Origin: Rhodomicrobium sp. R_RK_3
GTDB taxonomy: Bacteria > Pseudomonadota > Alphaproteobacteria > Rhizobiales > Rhodomicrobiaceae
Assembly: GCF_002198715.1 (NCBI RefSeq)
Contig: NZ_MWLK01000001.1
Coordinates: 124,001 to 188,000, forward strand
Direction: 5' to 3'
Length of the DNA stretch: 64,000 nt
In this document: one piece after another, positions 17,372-28,129 of the stretch
Numbering within the stretch: the first letter of the stretch is position 1
Layout: each line of letters opens with the position of its first letter
Notes under the pieces: model-generated
What the model was told of the DNA's origin: nothing
Seen by the model: only the letters and a program-made list of their open reading frames with translations
Database searches by the model: none
Made by a program: the position numbers and the translations under genes

Positions 17372-18322
17372 TCAAAACGGCGAGTCCGGATAGTAATATT
17401 CCTTCGCATTCGCCTGGGTGATCAGCGGCGACGAGATCAAATACGTGCCGCGCACCGGCGCGCCGCCGTAGAAATGTGCAACCGTCACCTGGATGGCGGT
17501 GGCGATCATTGCCGGCGGATAGAGCACGTTGACCGGCACCATCTTGTCGCCGTCGATGACGCGCTTGACCATGTCCTTCATGCCGGCGCCGCCGACGACC
17601 AGCTTGATGTCGTCGCGCTTGGCCTGCTTGATGGCTTCCAGCACACCGATCGCCATGTCGTCGTCCGAGGCCCAGACGGCGTCGATCTTCTTATGCTTGG
17701 CGAGAAAATCCTGCATGACCTTGAAGGCGTCGTCGCGGCTCCAATTGGCGAACTGCTTGTCGATGACGTTGATGCCTGAGCCCTTGATCGCAGCTTCGAA
17801 ATTATCGACGCGCTCGCTGTCGATCACGGTCGGAATGCCGCGCAGCACGACGACATCGCCGGTCTTCAGCGTGTCCTTGAAATACTGGCCGGAGACGCGG
17901 CCGAATTCAGGGTTGTTGCCCGCGACATAGACGTCCTGGATGGCCGGATCCTTCAGCCCGCGATCGACGACGGTGACGAAGGTGCCCTGCTTCTTCACCT
18001 GCGCGACGGGCCCTGTCAGCTCGTCCGAATTGAACGGCAGCACGACGAGAGCGTCGATCTTCTGCTGCGTCAAATCCTCGAGCGCATTGGCCTGCGCCGC
18101 GCCGGTCGGCGAGGTCTTCACCAGCACCTTCAGGCCCGGATAGGCCTTCTCCAGCAGCGCCTTGGTGCGCTCGGCGTGATAGATCACGCCCGCCGTCCAG
18201 CCATGCGTCGCCGCGGGGATCGAGACGCCGATGGTGATGTTCTTCTGCTGCGCCATGGCGCCCGTGGCCAGGCCGAGCGCCAATGACGCCGCGGCAAGAG
18301 ATCCAATCATTGTACGTTTCAT
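17372..18322 (-). CDS. CUT2 sugar ABC transporter substrate-binding protein (importer A)
   Basis: The 316-residue product starts at ATG 18322 after GGGAGGAAGTA. A signal peptide covers about 24 residues (MKRTMIGSLAAASLALGLATGAMA). The mature protein is a RbsB-type periplasmic binding protein (ITIGVSIPAATHGWTAGVIYHAE, DALVVLPFNSDELTGPV, VDRGLKDP, AVWASDDDMAIGVLEA). The WTAGVIYHAE and D-rich hinge segments resemble sugar-binding family 1 proteins. It is the last transporter gene of importer A. The exact sugar is not inferable. Confidence 0.88.
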   Translation of the reverse strand: MKRTMIGSLAAASLALGLATGAMAQQKNITIGVSIPAATHGWTAGVIYHAERTKALLEKAYPGLKVLVKTSPTGAAQANALEDLTQQKIDALVVLPFNSDELTGPVAQVKKQGTFVTVVDRGLKDPAIQDVYVAGNNPEFGRVSGQYFKDTLKTGDVVVLRGIPTVIDSERVDNFEAAIKGSGINVIDKQFANWSRDDAFKVMQDFLAKHKKIDAVWASDDDMAIGVLEAIKQAKRDDIKLVVGGAGMKDMVKRVIDGDKMVPVNVLYPPAMIATAIQVTVAHFYGGAPVRGTYLISSPLITQANAKEYYYPDSPF

Positions 18323-18352
18323 TACTTCCTCCCAGTTTTCGTAAAGTCCGGC

Positions 18353-19350
18353 CTATTGCGACCGTTGCTGCAAGCTGCGCTGCACCAGCATGGCGATAAT
18401 GATGATCGCCCCCTGCACCGCGCCGATGAGATATTCGGAGACGAGGTTCGACAGCACCATGATGTTGCCGACCACTTCCAGGATGATCGCGCCCGCGATG
18501 GTGCCCCAGATCCGGCCGCGTCCGCCGCGCAGCGCCGTGCCGCCGATGACCACGGCGGCGATGGCCTGCAGCTCCCACAGCAGCCCGGTCGTCGGCGTCG
18601 CCGAGCCGAGGCGCGGCACATAGGCGAGCACCGCAAGGCCGACGCAGAGGCCCTGGATGACATAGGTCAGCGTAATGACGCGCGCTATCGGGACGCCGGA
18701 ATAGCGCGCGACATCCTGGTTCGAGCCGACCGCCACGACATGCCGCCCGAACGGCGTCTTGTAGAGGATGAGCGAGGCGACCGAGGCGACCGCCAGGAAG
18801 GCGATCACCGGCACCGGAATGCCGAGCACGTCACCAAAATAGAAAGGACGGTAGAGATCGCGCATCTCGTAGCTGGCCATGGTGATGGTGCCGCCCGCCG
18901 CCAGATACATGATCAGCGCGCGGAAAATGCCCATTGTGCCGAGCGTGACGATGAAGGGTTCGATCCGCCCGACCGTCACCATCAGGCCATTGGCGAGACC
19001 GCAGGCCGCGCCCAATACGAGGGCGACGCCCATGGCCATGGCGAGCGTCGTCCATTCCGCACCGCCCATGGCGTTCAGGAACAGGATCATCATGCCGGCG
19101 ACGAAGGCCGACATCGAGCCGACTGACAGGTCGAGCCCGCCGCTGGCGATCACGAAGGTGGTGCCGACGGCGATGATGGCGATGAAGGCCGAGCGCGTGA
19201 CGACATTGGTGAGGTTCGAAACGCTCATAAAATCCGGGTTCAGCACCGTGCCGAGAACCAGCAGCGCCGCCAGCGCCAGGAACGGCGACAGCGCCCGCAT
19301 GTCGAAGCGCCAGCCGAGCCTCCGGGCCGGGGTCGGGGAAACGGCCTGGC

Positions 19351-19354
<4 letters not shown>
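18353..19354 (-). CDS. CUT2 sugar ABC transporter permease (importer A)
   Basis: This 333-residue RbsC-type membrane protein starts at an ATG that overlaps the ATPase stop (ATGA at 19351-19354). It has about nine or ten hydrophobic segments and the family hallmarks FVIASGGLDLSVGSMSAFVAGM and AIAAVVIGGTALRGGRGRIWGTIAGAI. It forms the inner-membrane channel together with the ATPase encoded just before it and the binding protein encoded 30 bases after it. Confidence 0.9.
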
Positions 19355-20931
<1,577 letters not shown>

Positions 20932-21041
20932 GGATGATCTTTGCCGGTCAGCATGGTTGCTGCGGCGCGGGCGATTCCTCCGAATTCATTATTATGGCAA
21001 CAGATTGAGACTGCCGCGCTTCTTATTCAGTCGATGCCCCC

Positions 21042-21070
21042 AAGGTTAACGGATGCGGGCGATCTGTCAA
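21042..21070 (-). promoter_or_regulatory. Weak promoter candidate for importer A
   Basis: On the minus strand a perfect TTGACA (-35, 21070-21065) precedes a poor -10 (TAACCT-like) at 17-base spacing, in the 151-base gap between the lactonase stop and the ATPase start. This gap is longer than others in the block and may give importer A its own promoter. Confidence 0.3.
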
Positions 21071-21082
21071 TTGAAACGGCCC

Positions 21083-22009
21083 TCAGCCCGCCGCAACCGG
21101 CCGCAGCGCGCCCGCCGTATTCAGGTAGACCGCATAGAGCGAGGTGGTGCCGCAGATGAACAGGCGATTGCGCTTGATGCCGCCGAAACAGACATTGGCG
21201 ACAACCTCCGGAACCCGCACCTTGCCGATCAGCGTGCCGTCCGGGGCGTAGCAATGCACGCCGTCGCCGGCGCTGGTCCAGAGATTGCCCTTGACGTCGA
21301 AGCGGAAGCCGTCGAACAGCCCGGCGGTGCAGGTCGCGAAGACCTCTCCGCCCGACAAAGCGCCGCCGGCGCCGACGTTGAAACGGCGGATATGGCGGGG
21401 CCCGTCTTTGACATGGGTCGCGCCGGTATCGCAGATATAGAGTTCGCTTTCGTCGACATTGAAGGCAAGGCCGTTCGGCTTGACGAAATCGGTGGCGACC
21501 GCCGTCACCGCGCCCGTTGCCGGATCGAACCGGTAGACATGGCTGGCGCCGATCTCGGAGGGAGCGGCGTCACCTTCATAGTCGGAATCGATGCCGTAGC
21601 TCGGGTCGGTGAACCAGACCGTGCCGTCGGATTTCACCACGACGTCGTTCGGCGAGTTGAAGCGCTTGCCGTCGATACGGTCGACAAGCACCTTGCGGCT
21701 GCCATCATGCTCGGTGCGCGAGATGCAGCGGCCGCGATGCTCGGCGGAAACCAGCCGGCCTTCGAGGTCGACCGTGTGGCCGTTGGTGTTGTTGCAGGGC
21801 TGGCGGAAGACCGAGACGAAGCCGTCGGTCTCGTCCCAGCGCAGGATGCGGTCATTGGGGATGTCGGACCAGACCAGATAGCGCCCGGCCGGGAAATAGG
21901 CGGGGCCTTCCGCCCAGCGGCAGCCGGTCCCGAGCTTTTCCAGATGGACATTGCCCATGGCGAGCTTGGTAAACCGCTCGTCCAGCACTTCAAAGGCCTG
22001 TGTCAGCAA
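21083..22009 (-). CDS. SMP-30/gluconolactonase-family sugar lactonase
   Basis: The 308-residue product starts at TTG 22009, with GAGGGA 6 bases upstream. It is a six-bladed beta-propeller of the SMP-30 type: RWAEGPAYFPAGRYLVWSDIPNDRIL, then NSPNDVVVKSDGTVWFTDPSYGID, then KPNGLAFNVDESELYICDTG and RVPEVVANVCFGG. The Glu of EGPAY and the Asn/Asp of NSPNDV and CDTG match the metal-binding residues of gluconolactonases. It probably opens a sugar lactone made by a dehydrogenase in this cluster. It is in the middle of the block, 15 bases after the importer B permease gene. Confidence 0.87.
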   Translation of the reverse strand: MLTQAFEVLDERFTKLAMGNVHLEKLGTGCRWAEGPAYFPAGRYLVWSDIPNDRILRWDETDGFVSVFRQPCNNTNGHTVDLEGRLVSAEHRGRCISRTEHDGSRKVLVDRIDGKRFNSPNDVVVKSDGTVWFTDPSYGIDSDYEGDAAPSEIGASHVYRFDPATGAVTAVATDFVKPNGLAFNVDESELYICDTGATHVKDGPRHIRRFNVGAGGALSGGEVFATCTAGLFDGFRFDVKGNLWTSAGDGVHCYAPDGTLIGKVRVPEVVANVCFGGIKRNRLFICGTTSLYAVYLNTAGALRPVAAG

Positions 22010-22024
22010 ATTAAGTCCCTCCGT

Positions 22025-22993
22025 CTACCCTTGCGTCTTGGCGCCACGCCCATAGGTCAGCAGCATCACGATGATTACGGCACCATAGATGATTTGCCGC
22101 CCCATCTCCTCAATCTGCATCACCGACAGGATCGAGGACAGCAGCGTAATCAGGATGGTGCCGACGATGGTGCCAGCATATGTGCCTTTGCCGCCAAGAA
22201 TATTTGTCCCGCCGAGCACGACCGCCGCGATGGCGGGCAGCAAATAGGCGTCGCCCATCGCCTGATAGGCCTTTGTGGCATAACCGGCAAGCAGCACGCC
22301 CGCAAGCGCGGACATCGCGCCGGAGATGACGAAGCAGATCAGCGTCACGGCGCGGGTATTGATGCCGGAGAGATAGGCCGCCTTTTCGCGGTTGCCGATG
22401 GCGTAGATCTTCCGGCCGAGCGTCGTCCGGGTCAGCAGGAAGATCATCGCGGCGGAGAGCACCGCCCAGAGCAGCAGCGCATTGGGCAGCCCGAAAAACG
22501 TCCGCTCCGTCGCCAGATCGTGCATGGCCTCGGTGGCGCGGTCCTGCGGCGCAAAGCCCCCGGTGTGGACGACGACGAGACCCTGCACCACCGCATTCAT
22601 GCCGAGCGTGAAGATCATCGACGGCACCCGCAGATAGGCGGTGCCGATGCCGTTGATGAGGCCGACCAGCGCCCCGCAGGCGACGCCGAACGGGATGGCG
22701 AGCGCCGCCCCGAGATCGCCCCACCAGCCGGCCGCCGCCGTCGCCATCATGCCGCCGAGCGTCACCACCCACGGCACCGACAGATCGATATGGCCGAGCA
22801 GGATGACGATCATGGCGCCGGTGGCGATGATGCCGAGGAAGGAGGCGACCTGCAATTGCTGCAACAGATAGTTCGGCGACAGGAAATTGGCCGAATAGAA
22901 GCTGCCCGCGATCAGCAGCGCGACGATGCAGCCGCTCGCCGTCAGGACGGCCGGATTGGTGTGCCGGCGAAGCTGCATGACGAGTTCGGACAT
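22025..22993 (-). CDS. CUT2 sugar ABC transporter permease 2 (importer B)
   Basis: This 322-residue RbsC/YtfT-type permease starts at MSELVMQLRRHTNP. Its hallmark segments are MIVILLGHIDLSVPWVVTLGG and AIAAVVLGGTNILGGKGTYAGTIVGT, with eight or more hydrophobic segments. It is encoded 16 bases after the first importer B permease gene, so the membrane part is probably a heterodimer, as in YtfT/YjfF-type systems. Confidence 0.9.
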   Translation of the reverse strand: MSELVMQLRRHTNPAVLTASGCIVALLIAGSFYSANFLSPNYLLQQLQVASFLGIIATGAMIVILLGHIDLSVPWVVTLGGMMATAAAGWWGDLGAALAIPFGVACGALVGLINGIGTAYLRVPSMIFTLGMNAVVQGLVVVHTGGFAPQDRATEAMHDLATERTFFGLPNALLLWAVLSAAMIFLLTRTTLGRKIYAIGNREKAAYLSGINTRAVTLICFVISGAMSALAGVLLAGYATKAYQAMGDAYLLPAIAAVVLGGTNILGGKGTYAGTIVGTILITLLSSILSVMQIEEMGRQIIYGAVIIVMLLTYGRGAKTQG

Positions 22994-23009
22994 CGGTCGG
23001 CGCGCTCCG

Positions 23010-23990
23010 TTAGCTGAAGAGGTCGAGGCGGTTGCGGATCTTGAGCAGCCGCAGCGCGCTGAGGCTGACGGCGACGAGCAGGATCATGCCCTGGAACAGC
23101 GGCTGCCAGAGCGGGTCGAGATCGAGCACGAACAGGAGGTCGCCGATGGTGCGCAGCGCGAAGGCGCCGAAAATCGAGCCGATGGCGCTGCCATAGCCGC
23201 CCATCAGCGAGGTGCCGCCGATGACCACCGCCGCGATGGAGTTCAGCGTATAGGTGCCGCCGATGGAGGAGGACGCCTCGCCGGAATAGGTGACGAAGGT
23301 TAGCAGCAGCCCGGCGATGGCGGCGAGCAGGCCGGAAAGCGCATAGGTGACGATCTTCACCCGGGCGATCGGGATGCCGGACATGTAGGCCGCCGTCTCC
23401 GACGAGCCGATGGCGAGCGCGGCGCGTCCCGTCACCGAATTGCGGAAGGGCACCCAAACCAGCAGCACGACGGCCATCAACACGGCGAGCATGGCCGGGA
23501 TGCCTCCGGGCAATTGGCCGGTGACGGCGTCGGCGAGGTCGGAATTGATGTCGCCGCCGGGGACGGGCCGCAGCCAGAGCGCGAGGCCGTAATAGATGGC
23601 GCCGGTCGCCAGGGTAGTGATGATCGGCTGCAGCCGGCCATAGACGATGATGAGGCCGTTCAGCAGGCCGCAGGCGAGGCCCGCGCCGAGCACCACGACG
23701 ATGCCGAAGGCGGTTTGCAGCGGCCCGCCGACGACCAGCTCGGAGGCGAGGCAATTGGCCAGCACGAACACCATGCCGACGGAGAGATCGAGACCGGCGG
23801 TCAGGATCGGCAGCGTCTGCGCCATGGCGACGATCGCCAGCAGCACGCCTTTATTGGCGACGGTGGTCGCGACCGCCGCATTCAGCCCGGTCGCGTAGTT
23901 GGAGATGTAGACGAGGAACAGCGCCGCAAAGACCGCCGCCGCGAGCAGCGTGCCGCGATGTTCGAGAAGCTGGTAGCGCAAACGGCTCAT
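23010..23990 (-). CDS. CUT2 sugar ABC transporter permease 1 (importer B)
   Basis: The 326-residue permease has LPILTAGLDLSVGMVFVLANCLAS and SIAAVVIGGTSLMGGYGSAIGSIFGA, the paired hallmarks of the RbsC family. Its ATG overlaps the ATPase stop (ATGA at 23987-23990). It differs clearly from the second permease, supporting a heterodimeric channel. Confidence 0.9.
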   Translation of the reverse strand: MSRLRYQLLEHRGTLLAAAVFAALFLVYISNYATGLNAAVATTVANKGVLLAIVAMAQTLPILTAGLDLSVGMVFVLANCLASELVVGGPLQTAFGIVVVLGAGLACGLLNGLIIVYGRLQPIITTLATGAIYYGLALWLRPVPGGDINSDLADAVTGQLPGGIPAMLAVLMAVVLLVWVPFRNSVTGRAALAIGSSETAAYMSGIPIARVKIVTYALSGLLAAIAGLLLTFVTYSGEASSSIGGTYTLNSIAAVVIGGTSLMGGYGSAIGSIFGAFALRTIGDLLFVLDLDPLWQPLFQGMILLVAVSLSALRLLKIRNRLDLFS

Positions 23991-25543
23991 AGCGAAGCCT
24001 CGCCTAGCAGAACGTCGCCCTGGTCGGCGGTGGAGATGTTCAGCGCGCTGGCGATCAGCGCGCGCTCGGTGATCTGGTCGCCTTCGAGCAGCCGCACGAT
24101 CTGCCCGTCATAGAAGACGGCGACGCGGTCGCAGCAGCCGATCAGCTCGTAATAATCCGTAGAGTAGAGGATGATCGCCGCGCCCTCATCCGCAAGCCGC
24201 CGAAGAAGCTGATACAGTTCCTGCTTGGTGGCCACGTCGATGCCGCGCGTCGGATCGTTGAGCAGAATGATGCCGGGCTTGTTGAGCAGCCATTTGGCGA
24301 TGACGACCTTCTGCTGGTTGCCGCCCGACAGCGTGCCGACCGCGTCGTCCGCCGCGCCCATGCGGATGCCCAGCAGCTTGACCATGTCGGCGACGGCGGC
24401 GTTTTCCGCGCGTGACGAAACGATGCCTGCAGTCGAGATCGAATCCAGCGCGGCGAAGGTGAGGTTGTCGCGCACCGACATCGGCAACATCAGCCCGTCG
24501 GTCTTGCGGTCTTCGGGGATGAGCGCGATGCCGATGCCACAGGCCTTTGCGGACTGCGGGCTCGCCAGCGTCACGGGGCGGCCCTCGACCAGCGTTTCGC
24601 CGCCGACGCCGCTCAGCGCGCCGAACAGCGCCAGCAGCATCTCCATCTGGCCCTGCCCGTCCAGCCCGCCGAGGCCCAGGATCTCGCCCGGCCGCACCGC
24701 GATCGAAACATCGCGCAGCGCGCTCTCCCAGGACAGGCCGCGCGTCTCCAGTGCCGGCTGGACGCCGCGCAGATCGCGCTTGGGCTTTGGCGGAAAGGCA
24801 TGGCTGTATTCCCGCCCGATCATCATCTCGACGACCTCGGTATTGCTCTTCGTGCCGGCGGGGAAGGTCGCGACATGCTGGCCGTTGCGGAACACCGAGC
24901 AGTCATCGGCGAGTTCGGCGATCTCGCTCATGCGGTGCGAGATGTAGATGATGGCGAGCCCTTCCTCGCGCAGCCGCTTCAAAACCTTGAAGACGCGGGT
25001 CACATCGGCGGCGGTGAGCGCCGAGGTCGCTTCGTCGAGGATCAGCAGTTTCGGGTCGCGCGCCAGCGATTTGGCGATCTCCACCATCTGGCGGCGCGAC
25101 AGCGGCAGGCTGGAGACCGGCGCGGACGGGTTGATGTCCTCCGCGCCTGCCCGTGCCAAAGCGTCCGCCGCGATGTGCCTTTGCGCACGCCCGTCGATAA
25201 AACCCCAGCGGCGCGGCGGATCGGTGATGCAGATATTGTCGGCAACGCTCAGATGCGGCATCAGCGACAATTCCTGGAAGATGCAGCCGATGCCGGCGGC
25301 GCTCGCCTCGCGCGGGGTGGCGAAGACGACCTCCTCGCCGCCGAGCAGCATCCGCCCGGCATCGCGCTGGACGACGCCGGCGATGATCTTGATGAGGGTC
25401 GACTTGCCCGCGCCGTTCTCGCCGAGCAGCGCGTGGATGCGTCCGCTCCGGCAGGCGAAATCCACATTGGAGAGCGCCTGGACACCGCCGAACCGCTTTG
25501 ACACGCCGATCGTCTCAAGGACCGGCCCGCTGACCGCCTGCAT
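23987..25543 (-). CDS. CUT2 sugar ABC transporter ATP-binding protein (importer B)
   Basis: This 518-residue double ATPase, counted from ATG 25543 (MQAVSGPVLETIGVSKRFG), has GENGAGKST and LLILDEATSALT in domain 1, and GLGGLDGQGQ (degenerate Walker A), LSGGNQQKV and IILLNDPTRGID in domain 2. Note Glu-Ala in place of Glu-Pro in the first Walker B, and Asn in place of the catalytic-site Asp in the second (LLNDPTRG). The start is a choice: ATG 25612 overlaps the binding-protein stop as TAATG, but that 23-residue extension has no homology-like character. GGGGGCG precedes the chosen start. Confidence 0.87.
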   Translation of the reverse strand: MQAVSGPVLETIGVSKRFGGVQALSNVDFACRSGRIHALLGENGAGKSTLIKIIAGVVQRDAGRMLLGGEEVVFATPREASAAGIGCIFQELSLMPHLSVADNICITDPPRRWGFIDGRAQRHIAADALARAGAEDINPSAPVSSLPLSRRQMVEIAKSLARDPKLLILDEATSALTAADVTRVFKVLKRLREEGLAIIYISHRMSEIAELADDCSVFRNGQHVATFPAGTKSNTEVVEMMIGREYSHAFPPKPKRDLRGVQPALETRGLSWESALRDVSIAVRPGEILGLGGLDGQGQMEMLLALFGALSGVGGETLVEGRPVTLASPQSAKACGIGIALIPEDRKTDGLMLPMSVRDNLTFAALDSISTAGIVSSRAENAAVADMVKLLGIRMGAADDAVGTLSGGNQQKVVIAKWLLNKPGIILLNDPTRGIDVATKQELYQLLRRLADEGAAIILYSTDYYELIGCCDRVAVFYDGQIVRLLEGDQITERALIASALNISTADQGDVLLGEASL

Positions 25544-25611
25544 GAAGCGCGCCCCCAAAATGGCTGAGCAAGAGCCGAAGGAGACGGGCGCCAGAGCGCC
25601 CGCCCGCATCA

Positions 25612-26733
25612 TTAATTGTTGGCTTCGTTCTTCGACATGATCTCGACGTCGGTCAGATTCACGCCGCAGGCCGGGTAGGAGTTGCCGACGAAGAAATTAT
25701 CGCCGAGCGCCGGGTAGTAATTGACGTTCTCCTTCAGGCCGGCGGCATCGACATAGGGGATCGGCACGGAAATCATCTGCGGCAGCGTCTCGCCCTTCAG
25801 CGCGGAGATGGCGGTCTTGATGGCGATCGAGACCAGCGCCGGGGATTGCGTCGCGGAGGAGCAGAGCAGCCCGTCCTTGGCGTGCTGGGCGCAGAGCTTG
25901 CGGAAGCCGTTCTCGCCCTCGCCCGAGACCGGGATGAAGGGGTGTTTGGCGTCGATGAAGGCGCGCACCGCGCCGGTGGTGCCACCCTGCACATACATGC
26001 CGTCGAACTTCTTATGCACGGCGATGGCGTCGGCGACGACCTTCTGCGCGGTGCCGTCGTCCCAATTGCCGACCACCTCGACGACCTCGAACTTGCCGCC
26101 CTCGGCCAGCACCTTGCGGAAACCTTCATGCCGGTCGCGGTCGACGGAATTGCCGGGCAGGCCGCGCACTTCGAGCAGCTTGCCGGTCTTGGACGGGATG
26201 TTCTTGACCAGCCAGTCGCCCATCAGCCGGCCCATTTCGTGCTGGTCCTCATTGACCATCAGCACTTCTTCCGAATCCACGACGTTGTCGAACGGCACGA
26301 TCACGACGCCCGCCTTGTTGGCGCGCTTGATGACCGGGGTGAAGGCCTTCGGGTTCACCGCGATGGTGACGATGGCGTCATAGCCCTGGTTTATGAAATT
26401 ATCGATGGCGGCGATCTGGGCGGCGACGTCGGTGCCGGTCGAGACCACCTTGAACTCGGCGATGTCTTCCTTGATGCCCTTCTGCTCGGCGAAGGCCTTG
26501 GCGGTCTTGATCATCTGGATGCGCCAGGTGTTGCCGACGAAGCCGTTGGCGAGGGCGATCTTATAGGGGCCCTTCTTGGCCGGCCATTTGAAGTAGCTGG
26601 TCTTGGCGTCCCAGGGCTTGAAGCATTCCGGCGAGGCGCCGGGGCCTTTCACGGTCTCGGGACCGGCATAGGCGGCGGTAGTGGACAAAAAGACAGCCGC
26701 CATTGCGGCAGCGAGATGCTTCCGGCGCAACAT
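25612..26733 (-). CDS. CUT2 sugar ABC transporter substrate-binding protein (importer B)
   Basis: The 373-residue product starts at ATG 26733 with GGGAGG 6 bases upstream. A signal peptide ends near TTAAYA. The mature domain (YKIALANGFVGNTWRIQMIKTAKAF, DAIVTIAVNPKAFTPVIKRA, VIVPFDNVVDS, EVRGLPGNSVDRDRHEGF, GMYVQGGTTGAVRAF) is a periplasmic-binding-protein type 1 fold. It is longer than RbsB, with an N-terminal GPGASPECFKPWDAK extension and extra cysteines (PECF, KLCAQ, LLCSS, PACG) that may form disulfides. First gene of the minus-strand block; its promoter carries the LacI-type site at 26792-26803. Confidence 0.88.
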   Translation of the reverse strand: MLRRKHLAAAMAAVFLSTTAAYAGPETVKGPGASPECFKPWDAKTSYFKWPAKKGPYKIALANGFVGNTWRIQMIKTAKAFAEQKGIKEDIAEFKVVSTGTDVAAQIAAIDNFINQGYDAIVTIAVNPKAFTPVIKRANKAGVVIVPFDNVVDSEEVLMVNEDQHEMGRLMGDWLVKNIPSKTGKLLEVRGLPGNSVDRDRHEGFRKVLAEGGKFEVVEVVGNWDDGTAQKVVADAIAVHKKFDGMYVQGGTTGAVRAFIDAKHPFIPVSGEGENGFRKLCAQHAKDGLLCSSATQSPALVSIAIKTAISALKGETLPQMISVPIPYVDAAGLKENVNYYPALGDNFFVGNSYPACGVNLTDVEIMSKNEANN

Positions 26734-26791
26734 GAGGAACCTCCCATCGTGCTTCTTCCCAGGCACCGCCCGATCTTAACGTCGGGCTCAC

Positions 26792-26828
26792 CTAAAATAT
26801 TAGTATGTCGATTGCTTATGATAGTCAA
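26792..26828 (-). promoter_or_regulatory. Promoter of the importer B block with candidate LacI operator
   Basis: On the minus strand TTGACT (26828-26823) and TACTAA (26805-26800) are 17 bases apart. The near-palindrome CTAAAATATTAG (26792-26803) covers the -10. TATTAG half-sites recur in the same position in the other promoters around the LacI gene at 28112-29275. The rest of the 355-base gap 26734-27088 shows no gene. Confidence 0.5.
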
Positions 26829-27088
26829 TCCAAGGCGGTTGTATTGCTTGTGATTATGGCAGCTCTAGCCGTTCTGACCGGAAATTAACCATTTTTGTCT
26901 TTGCCCGATTAAGTAGCATTTCGCGCTTGGCGGGAACATCGCTCGGCGATGCTCGCGATTTCCGACGCCGGCCAGAATTTTACTGCGAGCCGCTAGCGCG
27001 TTGTTTCTTCTCCGCGAACGGCACGCGGTTGCGGGACCGCATCAATCAGGCTACGAAATCGCAAAGCATTTACTGGGGAGAATAGGCG

Positions 27089-28129
27089 ATGGTGGCAGCG
27101 GATTGGGTGGCGAAGGCGGACCGGTATGAGAACATGCCCTACCGGCGCTGCGGGCGAAGCGGCCTGCAGCTCCCGGCGATCTCGCTCGGCCTGTGGCATA
27201 ATTTCGGCGGCATCTCGACCCATGAGAACGCCCGCGCCATGATCCGGCGCGCCTTCGACCTCGGCATCACCCATTTCGATCTCGCCAACAATTACGGCCC
27301 GCCGCCCGGCTCCGCCGAGGAGAATTTCGGCCGCATCCTGAAGACCGATCTCGCCGGCCACCGCGACGAGCTGATCGTTTCCACCAAGGCGGGCTATCTG
27401 ATGTGGCCCGGACCCTACGGCACCTACGGCTCGCGCAAATCGCTGCTGGCGAGCCTCGACCAGAGCCTGAAGCGGATGCAGCTCGACTATGTCGACATCT
27501 TTTATTCGCACCGGCTGGACCCCGAGACGCCGCTCGAGGAAACCATGGGCGCGCTCGACAGCGCGGTGCGGCAAGGCAAGGCGCTCTATGTCGGCATCTC
27601 CTCCTACTCGGCGCGCAAGACCGCCGAAGCGGCCGAAATGCTGCGCGGCCTCGGCACGCCCTGCCTGATTCACCAGCCGTCCTATTCCATGTTCAATCGC
27701 TGGATCGAGACGGGGCTCACGGATGTGCTGGGCCAGGAAGGCATCGGCTGCATTGCCTTCTCGCCGCTCGCGCAAGGGCTGCTCACCGACAAATATCTCG
27801 GCGGCGTGCCGAGCGGATCGCGGGCCTCGGACGAGACCAGCGCCTTCAACCGGAATTTCCTTACCGAGGAAACGCTCGAAAAGGTGCGCGGCCTGAATGC
27901 CATCGCGCAGAAGCGCGGCCAGAGTCTGGCGCAGATGGCGCTCGCCTGGGTGCTGCGCGATCCGCGCGTGACGAGCGCCCTGATCGGCTCCAGCAGCCCG
28001 GCGCAGATCGAGAACAGCGTCGCGGCGCTGAACAATCTCGCCTTCACGCCGGAGGAGCTGGCCGAAATCGACCGCTACGCCACCGATAGCGGCATCGACC
28101 TCTGGTCCAAATCAAGCTCGATCGCGTGA
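27089..28129 (+). CDS. Aldo/keto reductase (L-glyceraldehyde-3-phosphate reductase/YghZ type)
   Basis: The 346-residue NADPH-dependent reductase starts at ATG 27089 after GGGGAG. The catalytic tetrad is visible: Asp64 and Tyr69 in FDLANNYGPP, Lys100 in VSTKAGY, His141 in FYSHRLDP. The beta-alpha barrel ends with the cofactor-binding ALIGSSSPAQIENSV. The closest recognisable group is the YghZ/Gpr type, which reduces L-glyceraldehyde 3-phosphate and other aldehydes and also oxidises some sugars. It is divergent from importer B and shares that promoter region, which suggests a role in the same sugar pathway. It overlaps the LacI gene end by 18 bases. Confidence 0.88.
   Translation: MVAADWVAKADRYENMPYRRCGRSGLQLPAISLGLWHNFGGISTHENARAMIRRAFDLGITHFDLANNYGPPPGSAEENFGRILKTDLAGHRDELIVSTKAGYLMWPGPYGTYGSRKSLLASLDQSLKRMQLDYVDIFYSHRLDPETPLEETMGALDSAVRQGKALYVGISSYSARKTAEAAEMLRGLGTPCLIHQPSYSMFNRWIETGLTDVLGQEGIGCIAFSPLAQGLLTDKYLGGVPSGSRASDETSAFNRNFLTEETLEKVRGLNAIAQKRGQSLAQMALAWVLRDPRVTSALIGSSSPAQIENSVAALNNLAFTPEELAEIDRYATDSGIDLWSKSSSIA

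Noticed and set aside
21053-23017. 654-residue plus-strand open frame
   Set aside because: It is antisense to the SMP-30 and permease genes, His/Asp/Arg-rich and without motifs.
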